Shown: positions 1 through 9,245 of the stretch, piece after piece
How positions within the stretch are numbered: the first letter of the stretch is position 1
Layout: every line of letters starts with the position of its first letter
Assembly (NCBI RefSeq): GCF_000003815.2
Contig: NC_049984.1
Span: 20,441,448-20,470,170 of the forward strand
Source of the DNA: Branchiostoma floridae
Taxonomy: Eukaryota > Chordata > Leptocardii > Amphioxiformes > Branchiostomatidae
DNA length: 28,723 bases
Reading direction: 5' to 3'
Position numbers and translations under genes: made by a program
Notes under the pieces: generated by a model
The model's input: only the letters and a program-made list of their open reading frames with translations
Databases searched by the model: none
Told to the model about the DNA's origin: nothing

Positions 1-399
1 CACACCGTAGCAGCTGCAGAACACAAGCTTGCAGCACACAAAGCGTGATGATTGCACTAATGATGACTGATTACTCGTTTTCCTTTTTGTGGCTTTCAGA
101 TACCATTAACGTGACCCCTTATTATATGCTTCATTAAGCCAAAATAAGCTTAACGGCCACTAAGGCAGTGATGAGCGTGGTTTTACCGGAGCGTACATTA
201 GAACATTATATGGCCAGGAAGGGCCCTGTTAGACAGAAGGCGGAGGTCGACAAAACATGCTGCTTGTAAATTAGCTACCCGTAATACAATCATGTGCATG
301 ATGTAACTCCTACTGTGTTCTGTTGTAGGGAACCTAACTTCATGTGGTTGTCATGACCCCTGGTCCGATCCATCTCTACAGTTATCTTGCATGATTTCA
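1..399. other. Intergenic, nothing recognised
   Basis: No supported gene. A pyrimidine-rich stretch ending in CAG near position 100 resembles a splice acceptor, but no convincing coding frame follows it. Confidence 0.4.
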
Positions 400-930
400 T
401 TATATACACCATAGTCTAAGCTACCAACGTACCTGGAATCATGACGATCCCTCAGTCCCTTCTTGAGTCCTCTTTGAAAAAAATATTCAGTAGTCACGGG
501 CAAAGCTAAATTCCAGACCAAGCTGATACTATACATGGCTCAAACTTAATTTACTTCTTTTTAAAGGTGCACTCTCACAGGACGTGGGGGCACGCTTGCG
601 GCATTGCGGGGTTCGAAAGATAATACTCAACGAATTTCAGTGATAAAGAACGAATTTTGTTACTTGTTGTGTAGCCCCAAAATAGTGACCATCATACCGG
701 GTAGCTTGTCCAGCTGCAGACAGAACAAGAGGTATCAAAAACGGGATCTCTGCTGTATCATAACAAGCCGCTAGGGGGCACAATATCAAATCAGTTCGAT
801 GACTCATCACGACCCACATACCAAATATCAAGAGTTAGACCATCTATCCAGGCCTTCTTGACGCATCGCGTTGATACACAGACAGACGGACAGACAGACA
901 GACAGACACAGGGACGAAATAATAAACCTA
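400..930 (+). repeat. Decayed family H repeat copy
   Basis: This stretch shares recognisable blocks with the better-preserved family H copies at 3953-4890 and 7811-9116. Examples are AATCATGACGATCC near 440, AACAAGCCGCTAGGGGGC near 762, and a block reading CCCACATACCAAATATCA near 814. The blocks come in the same order and orientation as in the 3953-4890 copy. The copy ends in a (CAGA)n run at 878-910 and a weak hairpin-like remnant. It has no coding capacity. It is heavily diverged, so its boundaries are approximate. Confidence 0.6.
878..910 (+). repeat. (CAGA)n microsatellite at family H end
   Basis: An imperfect run of CAGA units. It sits where the other H copies carry their CA/GT-rich microsatellite, just before the terminal hairpin, so it is read as part of that element. 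Confidence 0.75.
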
Positions 931-2220
931 CAATTTCCGTGGGGCATATGTACATGAGCACCAAGGCTCAACCTTCTGAGTTTCTCCTATCTGGCTTGCC
1001 GACTTGTTTTAGTCTGCTTAAGTGTGGGCCACGTTTATAACGTTACATCTTTTATGGCTTAACGTCAACATCAGCATCCGCCCAGGTAACGAGCTTTATC
1101 CAAATTAGGGAGCCATTTCACATGCCACCATCAGGGCGTTAGTGATAGCGATGGACTGCTGTTGTTTCAATAACGTCGTTATTGGGTCATTCAGTGTGCC
1201 ATGCTGGCATGCTGGATGGGTTGAACCCAGGATTCATTTGAGAATCGATAATTTAACAAGCAATAATGTCGCTCACAAATATGGTATGCCCGTAATCGTG
1301 AGTATTTGAACTTGATCAATTCACTGACCTGACAGAAGTAGTACATTTGGATGATGATTGAAAAACATGATTGTTGCATAAGTGTGCATCATTAAAATTG
1401 TTATAAAAGACATTGACTGTAAAATAGCTAACGCACAGTTCTCTTCTCTTCCAGGCCCTATTGTAACCTAGACCTAAGGGACATTTTTGACTGAGACCAT
1501 ACATGTACAACAGGACAGATTTTGGAGCATTCTGGCGTGGCAAGACTGAATACTTTTCTGTCTGTTGTGTCTGAACTAAAGTTAGATGATTCCAGCACGG
1601 GCGGGAATGATCAAATCTAGAGTTCCACAATATCATACTTTGTCGAATGATGGTAACCTTTACGACTGATAAATATTTCTCATTCATCATGTTAATGAGG
1701 TCCCATTTGCATAAACTGTTACAGCTGAGGAGACCTTACCAAGTAAGTAAGTAAGTATCAGTTGATTATCTTCTCAGTACCCCACAAAATTAGTCTCCAG
1801 GCAGACGTGTCGGCTGGATGACAAAGGAAAATAATTTGGCCAAATGGGGACAAATAAGTTGCCATGGTATCTAAGCCAGTCTTTTTCAGTCTATCCAGTT
1901 TATCACCGGCCGGTCAATTCACTCCTAGGCCAATTAACTCCCACTAGACTTTTATTCCTAACTTGGCCATAGTCTATTCGGCCAGGTCGGAGTCTGGTAG
2001 AGACTTCTACAAAATAGAAGCTGTTCAAAGTAGGACAGCCTTGTATTTCCATTATGCACTAGCTCAATCTACCATGCAAGGAACCAGGAGGAGGGAGAAA
2101 GAGAGGCAACGGAAAAGTGGGGAGTATCAGAGAATGGACAGGCATTGAAACACTAAAGAAACTAGAAAGGCCGACATTTGCTTCAGAGCAAATACAGCAT
2201 ATTTCAGCTATCTCCCTCCA
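931..2220. other. Intergenic, nothing recognised
   Basis: Open frames here (for example 1316-1690, minus) have no recognisable domain and a composition expected of random frames. A short (AAGT)n run lies near 1738-1757 and a purine-rich patch near 2085-2120. Confidence 0.4.
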
Positions 2221-2800
2221 CATGCAACAACAAAATAACCCATTTGAAAAATCACTTTTACTAATGAAGGTTCAACCCAAAAATAAATCTTACAAAATCT
2301 CCCTGTGCAAGAATCGACTCCAGTACACCCCATGTGAATTTGCACAATAGACCAGTCCAGAAATACTTCCACTGAAAACTGGCCTTTTGAATAAGAAACC
2401 GAAACTAAAATTGAAGTTAGCAAAAAAAGGTCCCCCGTGCATGAAAAGGTATAATAGATCAGTCACTTTGATATAATCACCAAAGTAAAAAAAATGGATT
2501 TTCAAAATGTGTACCCTCCATGCAAAAATGGACTCTTTCAGTACACCCCATGTAAAATTGCAAATTAGACCAGTCCAAAAATAACCCCACTGAAAGACTT
2601 TGACATGCTAGTAGTCAACAAAGTCCAAAAGATTAATTTTGACCCCCCCCCCCTCCGTGCAAGACTCTTCCAGCACATCCTATATAAAATTGCAAAATAG
2701 ACCAGTCCAAAAATACACCTACTGAAAGACTTTACATAATCCCCAGTCCAAAGATGAATTTTGAAGAAAAATATTAACCCCTCTGTGTAACAATGTTACA
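2221..2800 (+). repeat. Three degenerate direct repeat units
   Basis: A block beginning CAGTACACCCCATGT and followed by TAGACCAGTCCAAAAATA recurs at about 2321, 2539 and 2671. Each is followed by a CACTGAAAGAC-like segment. The spacings are about 218 and 132 bases, so the units are unequal through indels. A poly-C run lies at about 2642-2653. It may be the tandem core of the interspersed element that ends near 3440, or a separate family. Confidence 0.65.
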
Positions 2801-3440
2801 GATAACACCAGGCTCGCTGATTGGCTGCCAAATCCTCCTGACGATATTGATTCGGGCTAAGCGATTGGTTTCCTTTTTGATTAAGTTATACTGGCATACA
2901 GTTCAGCAAGTGGGAAAGCCTCGGCCATCGGAAAATGACCCAAAAAATCCAAAAAAAATCGTTTTGAAGTGGTTCACGCCAAAAATAATACATGGGTCAT
3001 TTGAATGAATATCTAGTGCCTCCCTGTACCAAAATTTAGGTCATTTGGTTGCAAAACCAGTGTATAGGAGCCAAAATGGCCCAAAAATCGCAAAATTAAG
3101 CATTTTGTTGTACTTTATGCCAAAACTGTTCTTGACTCCACGTGGGCATATAATCAAGGCACCTCTGTACCAAATTGCAGGTCATTCTGATGTAATAGCA
3201 AGGTACAAGGGCCAAAATATACAGTTTTGGTCTAAAAATTGCCAAAAAAAATCAATAAAATCATATCAAAGGCAGATATGAAAAAAGGGTATTGGCCTAC
3301 TCTACCCTTGTGCCAAATTTCATGTCATTCGGTCCAGGAACGACGGAGATACCGTGTTTTAAAGATTTGACAGGAGAAAGAAAGAAGAAACATTATGAAT
3401 ACAATATATTTCACCATACCTATGTTATGGCTGAAATATA
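2801..3440 (+). repeat. Interspersed element end with terminal hairpin
   Basis: Loosely repeated blocks (TGTACCAAATT with GGTCATTC near 3025, 3172 and 3310) lead to a GAAA-rich run at about 3373-3390. An imperfect inverted repeat follows: TATATTTCACCATA at 3405-3418 pairs with 3426-3440, with one extra base. The order core repeat, simple repeat, hairpin matches family H although the sequence differs. This suggests a second non-autonomous family of the same build. There is no coding frame. Confidence 0.5.
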
Positions 3441-3779
3441 AATATGGCCTCCCCGACACCCCTCACAAACCAGTCCTGCTCCGTATCCAAGATACGGACT
3501 TGGGCAGTGATGCGGAATGGCCAGGAGATTCAATATGAATATGTTGTGATGCTTCCGATGGCGTGGAGCCAGGGTGTCGGTGTTCCAAGAAACGAGCATA
3601 TAAGTTACATAAGGGTGCATCATATATCCATATACATAAGGGCGCATCAACCCTCTCTGAACCGGGACGGTGGCAGGTTCCGTCTTCCCGCCATCTACGA
3701 TTCGCTGCTGTCGTCATCTTCCGACGTCCGGAACATCAGTGAAGCGAATCGTACATCTGAAGAACCGTGACGAACCGTG
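3441..3779. other. Intergenic, no recognised gene
   Basis: A 108-codon open frame runs from 3444 to 3770 on the plus strand. It shows no domain, and other frames are equally open. Two short direct repeats are visible: ATAAGGGYGCATCA near 3610 and 3646, and GAACCGTGAC in tandem at 3762-3781. Confidence 0.35.
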
Positions 3780-3952
3780 ACGAGGGGGTATACAAGCTTA
3801 GAGCATCTTCAAAATCCATTTCAGCTCTATTTTTCGTCATATGACGCTCCCCGATTTACTATGATTTACTGCGATTGATGCAGGAACGCTCTTATAACCT
3901 CATCGTACGATGCGCTACGTACGCGCTTTGTGACCACGGCTTTATATATTTG
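3780..3952 (+). repeat. Partial copy of an interspersed repeat
   Basis: Two blocks match the reverse complement of 16230-16600. They are TGATTTACTGCGATTGATGC (near 3862) and a block containing TTTGTGACCACG (near 3927) followed by a TTATAT-rich end. The 16.2-kb copy carries more sequence between the blocks, so this one is internally deleted. The element class is unknown. Confidence 0.5.
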
Positions 3953-4890
3953 TTTGTTATGTAAGAATGATGTCTGCAGACATAAATGTGTTACTCATTT
4001 TATTTCATATGCCTGGAGTTGGTTTATAAAATTTCGCCATTAATCATGCAAATTAGATCCCAATTTACATAGACAATATGAAATATCATCAAGCATTACT
4101 TATGCTATCAGCATACCAAAAATCATGATGATCCTCTTATCCCTTCTTGACTTATTGTCTTTCAAAATCTGAAATTAAACTGGCTCCTGCAGTTTCAAAA
4201 AAAAAGATGCTAGGGGACCCAAACATACACCTCTTACTCTCTGCCCTCATATGGGAAAACTTTGAAAGTCCTATCAAGGAATGCAGTGAATTTATGAACT
4301 TTTCTCATCAATTACACAAATTAGCTGTTAATTTATATAATTAGTATCTCATAATGTAAGTCTCCAATTAGGCTATCTACATACCAAAAATCATGACGAT
4401 CCGTTAATACGTTCATATTTTCTCTCTTTCTTAACTACATATGTGACAAGTTTGCAAGTTCCATCATGGAGTGAAGTAAATTTATGAACTTTCCTCATTG
4501 ATTATGCAAATTAGCTGTTGATTTGCATAATCAGCATCTCGTTATGTAGGTCTTACTTAGGCCATCTACATATACAAAATCATGAGACGGTGCCTGCAGG
4601 TCCAAAAAAGCCGCTAGGGAGCCCAAACTCACAGCACTTACTCTCTGCCCCAAGGGCTGTCTACCACTCACAAGGGCTATCTACCACTCAAACATCACGA
4701 CCACAGCATGTCCAGAACACGAGATATCAATCAAAAATTTAGGTAGTGCTGCAGTATCTTAACAAGCCGCTAGGGAGCCCATTATCGAACTTTACCTTCG
4801 TTTTCCCGACCCCTACCCACATACCAAATATCATCAGGATCCATTCAAGGCTTCTCGAGTTATGCTGTTAACACACACACAGCAAAGTAA
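3953..4890 (+). repeat. Family H interspersed element, left copy
   Basis: A non-coding repeat that is the reverse complement of most of 7868-9116. Matching landmarks in order are GATGTCTGCAGAC (about 3969), ATCATGACGATCCG (about 4390), ATGCAAATTAGCTGTTGATT (about 4505), CATGTCCAGAACACGAGATA (about 4709) and a block containing CTTCTCGAGTTATGCTGTTA (about 4851). It ends in a short CACACACACA run near 4872. It has about one core unit where the right copy has about three. No clear target-site duplication was found. The build recalls Helitron-related non-autonomous elements (DINE-1/HINE type), but this is an analogy, not a proof. Confidence 0.8.
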
Positions 4891-4979
4891 TGATGACACT
4901 AATTTGAATTTTGGTACACATTCATATAAGACTTGACATCTACATGTATGTTTCGAAATCTGAGTTGTGCTTATTATTT

Positions 4980-5016
4980 CTGGGTGAGGCCGGGGACTTA
5001 TTGATCACCCCTCGTA
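4980..5016 (-). mobile_element. mariner-like terminal remnant
   Basis: Read on the minus strand this begins at a TA and continues CGAGGGGTGATCAATAAGTC followed by CCCGGCCTCACCC. It resembles mariner-type terminal inverted repeats, which flank TA target sites. A related end lies at 21534-21585. Only one end is visible and there is no transposase, so it is a fragment or part of a MITE. Confidence 0.4.
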
Positions 5017-5239
5017 TATTCCTATTGTAAGGTTGTAACTTTAACCCTATTCAGACCGGGCTTTTTTGGTCATCCCTGGACCGGGGGGGGGGGGGGGCTT
5101 TTGAGGCCCTCCACTTCTAAGTCCTATAACTCTAACACGACGTGCCGTAGGGCCACCAAATTTTTAGGACATAATATCGACATAATATCTGACAAGTATT
5201 TGACGTTTGACGTTACGATGACGTAAGATGACGTAATTA

Positions 5240-5247
5240 TGACGTCA
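5240..5247. promoter_or_regulatory. CRE-like palindrome in MITE
   Basis: A perfect TGACGTCA, the consensus CREB/ATF site. Two more occur in the same MITE at 5389-5396 and 5719-5726. Function is unproven. Confidence 0.4.
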
Positions 5248-5491
5248 TCAATTTGATTATATTGGCCGGACCCATGAAAATAGGGTATTCTCAGAAAACT
5301 TCAAGTTATGCTCCAAAAAGGTAACAACAAGTGCAAGTAACAGTATAAAAATGTTTATTACCACTTGTGTTGACAATAACAACCTCAATGACGTCAAAAT
5401 GACGTCCTAAAATGAAGTCCTACCCATCTAAAAAACGAGTTGGGCTCCGCCCTATTATATCCCCCCCCTTGAATTTTTAAAAATACTTTTT

Positions 5492-5591
5492 NNNNNNNNN
5501 NNNNNNNNNNNNNNNNNNNNNNNNNNNNNNNNNNNNNNNNNNNNNNNNNNNNNNNNNNNNNNNNNNNNNNNNNNNNNNNNNNNNNNNNNNN
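5492..5591. other. Assembly gap (100 N)
   Basis: Exactly 100 N inside the piggyBac-type MITE, the conventional length for a gap of unknown size. Confidence 0.98.
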
Positions 5592-5889
5592 AATAGATTA
5601 ACTAATTCATTTAGATCGTTTTTGATGAAAAAAACCAGTTTTTTACAAATTTTAAGGGATAATTAGCTTGTTATTCTTGATCTGGCCATACGGTCCGCCA
5701 TCTTGGATTTTGGGGTGATGACGTCATCAAATTAGCATAATTTATGCATATTTAATTATGAAAGATATGCTAAATAATATAAGATTTTATTTATGTAACA
5801 ATATAGTAGTAATATAGCAAATAAATGTGAAAAATACATTGTTAGAACCAAAAATAGTGATTTTTGGCAAAACTGCCTGTCAACAAACG

Positions 5890-5903
5890 GTTGCCATAGC
5901 AAC
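5890..5903. promoter_or_regulatory. X-box-like RFX site in MITE
   Basis: GTTGCCATAGCAAC fits the X-box consensus GTNRCC-N(0-3)-RGYAAC bound by RFX factors, which control many ciliary genes. It lies inside a MITE, so it may have been spread by transposition. Use in vivo is unknown. Confidence 0.45.
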
Positions 5904-6189
5904 ACGAAAATATGGGAAATTTGTCAAACTTCGTAAAATTGTTGCCAACAATATTTTAGGAAAACTCACCAAATTTGGTGGCTCTAGCGTTAGTCGTTCT
6001 GGCGTTATAGGACATCGAAGTTAGCGCGGGCCTCAAAAGCCCCCCCCCCCCCCGGTCTGAATAGGGTTAACTTCCTATCGGAAGGGATAACCTCTATCAG
6101 TTAGGCCTGGGTCACAATTCCCAACCCGGGGCCCGGCCGGGTAGCTTTCGGAAACGAAAAATGTGATATAAAAGGCAACAAAACGCTGT

Positions 6190-7512
6190 ATGTACAATCA
6201 GTTGATTCCAATTTTGAGAGGGTCGCTTCACGAATTCCAACACGGGTTTATTGCCGGCCGTTCTACTACAACTCAACTAGTAGAAACCTACCATCAAGTA
6301 GGATCCATACTCGACAAGGGGGGGCAGGTAGATATGGTATTTTTGGACTTCGCGAAAGCGTTCGATTCCGTTTCCCACACTTTGCTAATCCACAAACTGC
6401 AGATGTTTGGCTTCGGTGGTAACCTCCTGGCGTGGTTTACCTCCTACCTAACCGATCGCCGTCAGCGTGTGGTAGTGGAAGGTTGCCAGTCCAAATGGCT
6501 CCCGGTGACATCTGGTGTTCCACAGGGCTCCATTCTTGGGCCCTTTCTCTTCCTTCTGTTTATCAATGACTTACCTTGTGCAGCAACTCAATCTACTGTA
6601 GCACTCTTCGCTGACGACTCTAAATGTTTTAGGGAAGTCAGCAAGCTAAATGACTGTGTTAAGCTGCAAAATGACATCACTGCTATGTACAACTGGAGTC
6701 TTAGTTGGAAGATGTCTTTCCATCCTTCCAAGTGTAAACTTATCCGTTTAACTCGCTCTAAGAGTCCTATTGTGTACTCTTATCACATGTCTGGTACTAC
6801 AATAACATCTGTAGACAGTATGCCTGACCTTGGGGTCATTGTCCAGTCGGACCTTCAGTGGAGCAGTCACATCTTAAAGATGGTAGCCAGGGCCAATTCT
6901 ATGACTGGTTTCATCAAAAGAACAATCGGGTTCAACTCTAGCACTGATGTACGCAAGGCACTGTATATTACATTGGTTAGAAGCATCTTAGAATACTGCT
7001 CACCTTTGTGGTCCCCTCAGTCCCGCAAACTCATGTCCCTTGTAGAAGGGGTGCAACGACGGGCGACTAAATTCATTCTAGGAGCCCACTCGAACACCCT
7101 GACCTACAAGGAACGTCTTTCCACCCTTGGTCTGTTGCCTCTTACGCACAGGCGCGAAGTGTGCGACGTCATGGTGTTTATCAAGTCAAAACCTATTGTT
7201 CACAAGTATGTATCCTTCCCTTCCAGACCCTCTAGATATCTCAGATCTCACATGCTCACCCCCATTAGAGTAAGGACATCAGCCTTCAGCTCTTCTTACA
7301 TACCTAGGCTGGTCACCATCTGGAATCAGCTGAGTCCTGTCCTCCGTAATATTGGGGTTCAAGCCACTGAAAAGTCTAACATCTTGACATTCAAGCGATC
7401 GCTTGTGAGAGCCACGTTTGTGAGATTTGACACCCAGTTCAATATCGACGTCCCCTGCTCTTGGTCCACATCTTGTGGGTGTGCCTCATGCACTGCTTTA
7501 AGGCCACATTAG
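6190..7512 (+). CDS. Reverse transcriptase, CR1-like retrotransposon (partial)
   Basis: A 440-residue open frame covering most of the RT and the C-terminal region. It would copy the element's RNA into DNA at a nicked target (target-primed reverse transcription). Visible motifs are FQHGFIAGRSTTTQL (residues 16-30), LDFAKAFDSV with the first catalytic Asp (52-61), SGVPQGSILGP (108-118) and LFADD, the catalytic loop (139-143), with Phe where many RTs have Tyr. The C-terminal part includes YGTL-type CR1 features such as EYCSPLWSP and VQRRATKFI. The methionine used is internal to the original frame, whose upstream codon reads C before MYNQLIP. The endonuclease is absent, so it cannot move on its own. 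The uninterrupted frame suggests a fairly recent insertion. Confidence 0.88.
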   Translation: MYNQLIPILRGSLHEFQHGFIAGRSTTTQLVETYHQVGSILDKGGQVDMVFLDFAKAFDSVSHTLLIHKLQMFGFGGNLLAWFTSYLTDRRQRVVVEGCQSKWLPVTSGVPQGSILGPFLFLLFINDLPCAATQSTVALFADDSKCFREVSKLNDCVKLQNDITAMYNWSLSWKMSFHPSKCKLIRLTRSKSPIVYSYHMSGTTITSVDSMPDLGVIVQSDLQWSSHILKMVARANSMTGFIKRTIGFNSSTDVRKALYITLVRSILEYCSPLWSPQSRKLMSLVEGVQRRATKFILGAHSNTLTYKERLSTLGLLPLTHRREVCDVMVFIKSKPIVHKYVSFPSRPSRYLRSHMLTPIRVRTSAFSSSYIPRLVTIWNQLSPVLRNIGVQATEKSNILTFKRSLVRATFVRFDTQFNIDVPCSWSTSCGCASCTALRPH

Positions 7513-7688
7513 TATTATAATTAGCTTTTTACTCTGTACATAATGATATTTGATAATTTTGTATATACATGTAATCAATTCTGTGTATAATTGTTACCGA
7601 ATTGTATATTCATGTCTACTGACTTTTGATGTCTAATGTTTATTGTTTGATTTGGTTTCGTTTTGTTTTCTATTATCATTTCAGGTTT

Positions 7689-7734
7689 GGGAGGACAACT
7701 TGTAAAGGTGTTGATACACCTGTTTTGTCCTCCC
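7689..7734 (+). other. 3' stem-loop of CR1-like element
   Basis: GGGAGGACAA (7689-7698) pairs perfectly with TTGTCCTCCC (7725-7734). Inside lies a second stem, AGGTGT (7706-7711) with ACACCT (7716-7721), around a TGAT loop. It sits just before the tandem tail, where CR1/L2-type RTs are known to recognise 3' structure. Confidence 0.75.
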
Positions 7735-7828
7735 TTCCACTTGTTTTTGCATGTGGTGAATTCAAATAAAGAAATAAAGAAATAAAGAAAACACAAAAAC
7801 CCAAACAATATTAGTCATTGGCATAATT

Positions 7829-7851
7829 ACCTTTGCCAGAATGGCTAAGGT
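7829..7851 (-). repeat. Terminal hairpin of family H
   Basis: On the minus strand, ACCTTAGCCA and TGGCAAAGGT form a 10-bp stem with one mismatch and a TTC loop. A hairpin close to the 3' end is a hallmark of Helitron-like elements. The expected CTRR end was not established. Confidence 0.6.
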
Positions 7852-7867
7852 TATGTTTTGGGCTTGT

Positions 7868-7905
7868 GAGTCTGTGTGTGTGTCTGTGTGTGTGTCTGTG
7901 TGTTA
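7868..7905. repeat. (TGTGTGTC)n microsatellite
   Basis: TG-rich run with units such as TGTGTGTGTGTC, lying between the H hairpin and the H body. Confidence 0.85.
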
Positions 7906-9245
7906 ACAGCATAACTCGAGAAGCCTTGGATGGATCCCGATGATATTTGGTAGGTGGGTAGGGGTCGGGAAAACGAAGGTCAAGTTCGATAATGGACCCC
8001 CTAGCGGCTTGCTAAGGTACTGCAGCGGAAACTCAATTTTTTATATCTCGTGTTCTGGACATGCTGTGGTCATGATTTTTGAGTGGTAGATAGTCCTCGA
8101 GGCAGAGAGTAAGTGCTGTGAGTTTGGGCCCCCTAGCAGCTTTTTTGGAACTGCAGGCGCCGGTTTCCTTTCAAACTTTGGACGAGAATAACTCTACAAC
8201 GTGTTGACGGATCGTCATGATTTTTGGTATGTAGATAGAATGAGTGATGACTTACATAATGGTATACTAATTATGCAAATCAACAGCTAATTTGCATAAT
8301 TAATGAGGAAAATTCATAAATCCACTGCATTCCATGATAGGACTTTCAAACTTGTCGCATATGTAGCTGGGAAGGAGAGAAATGTCGATAGATATCAATT
8401 ATGCAAGTGATGACCTCATTTGCATAATTAATGAGAAAATATGAACATGTTGACGGATCATCATGTTTTTTGGTATATAGGTAGCGTAAGTGAAGACCTA
8501 CATAATGAGATACCAATTATGCAAATCAACAGCTAATTTGCATAATTAATGAGGATATTTTATAAATTCACTACATTCCATGATAGGACTTTAAAACTTG
8601 TCACATATGTAGCTGAGAAAGAGAGAAATGTCAATACATATTTATCATGCAAATGATGATCTCATTTGCATAATTAATGAGAAAATATGAACGTGTTGAC
8701 GGATCGTCATGATTTTTGGCATATAGATAGCCCAAGTGAAGACTTATATAATGTGATACTTATTATGCAAAAAAACAGGTAATTTGCATAACTGATTAGG
8801 AAAAGTTAATAAATCCACTGCATTCCATTATAGTACTTTCATCAAAGTTGTCACATATGTAACTGAGAAAGAGGGAAGAGAGTAAGAGGTGTATTTAAAG
8901 ACTTTGAAAGAGAATGGATCAAAGGATCATCATGATTTTTGGTATGCTGATAGCTTAAGTAATGCTTGATACAATTTGATATCAATTAATTGTAACTTGG
9001 GATCTAATTTGCATAAAGAATGCCGAAATTTTATAAACCAACTCCAAGCATATAATTATAAAGAAAATGAAATGAGTAACGCATTTGTCTGCAGACATCA
9101 TTCTACATAACAAACCTGGTTTATTTGGCAAAGGTATGTGTTCGTGGAACTCTAGTTTGTGTATATTCCTTGGTCAACACTTTTACTTTTTGTTTACGTA
9201 AACATCCCGGCCGGGGCCCGGTTTGGAAATGTGACCTAGGCCTTA

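Larger units (their letters stand above)
5045..6066. mobile_element. piggyBac-type MITE with TTAA duplication
   Basis: The ends are inverted repeats: CCCTATTCAGACCGGG at 5045-5060, with its complement finishing at 6066. Both are flanked by TTAA (5041-5044 and 6067-6070), the target duplication expected of piggyBac elements, whose ends commonly begin CCY. The inverted similarity continues inward for about 100 bases, including G15 at 5083-5097 facing C14 at 6040-6053 and a CCACCAAATTT block. No transposase frame is present, so it is non-autonomous. The 100-N gap lies inside, so the true length is unknown. Confidence 0.85.
6187..7800 (+). mobile_element. 5'-truncated CR1-like non-LTR retrotransposon
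   Basis: It contains the RT frame, then a 3' untranslated region with a strong stem-loop (7689-7734). It ends in a short tandem tail of about three AAATAAAG-type units (7766-7791). Short 3' tandem repeats in place of a poly-A tail are typical of CR1/L2 elements. The endonuclease domain and 5' part are missing, as usual for truncated insertions. The 5' junction is near 6187, inside the left end of the TTA-flanked element. No clear target duplication was found. Confidence 0.85.
7811..9116 (-). repeat. Family H interspersed element, right copy
   Basis: The best-preserved H copy, in reverse orientation to the left copy. On the minus strand the order is a start near TTTGTTATGTAGAATG, a core with tandem units, a unique block, a CACAGACA-rich microsatellite (7868-7905) and a terminal hairpin (7829-7851). 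The core anchor GTTGACGG with ATCGTCATG recurs with starts at 8201, 8447 and 8693, exactly 246 bases apart, plus a decayed unit near 8924. There is no coding frame. At least nine perfect octamers (ATGCAAAT or its complement) lie between 8273 and 9014. Confidence 0.82.
6104..9242. mobile_element. Inverted-repeat DNA element, TTA-flanked, with insertions
   Basis: The left end (GGCCTGGGTCACAATTCCCA, 6104 onward) and the reverse complement of the right end (GGCCTAGGTCACATTTCC, finishing at 9242) match for about 37 bases through a shared GGCCCGGCCGGG-like core. Similarity weakens further inward (TTTCGGAAACGAAAAA facing TTTACGTAAACAAAAA). TTA flanks both sides (6101-6103 and 9243-9245), as expected of the 3-bp TWA duplication of PIF/Harbinger elements. 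A CR1-like retrotransposon and a family H copy fill most of the interior, so the original element was probably short. The superfamily call is tentative. Confidence 0.65.

Noticed and set aside
1316-1690. 124-codon minus-strand frame
   Set aside because: No domain, no start or splice context, and random-looking composition.
2793-3281. Two adjacent plus-strand open frames of 71 and 78 codons
   Set aside because: They lie in an AT-rich interspersed repeat and show no domain or splice signals.
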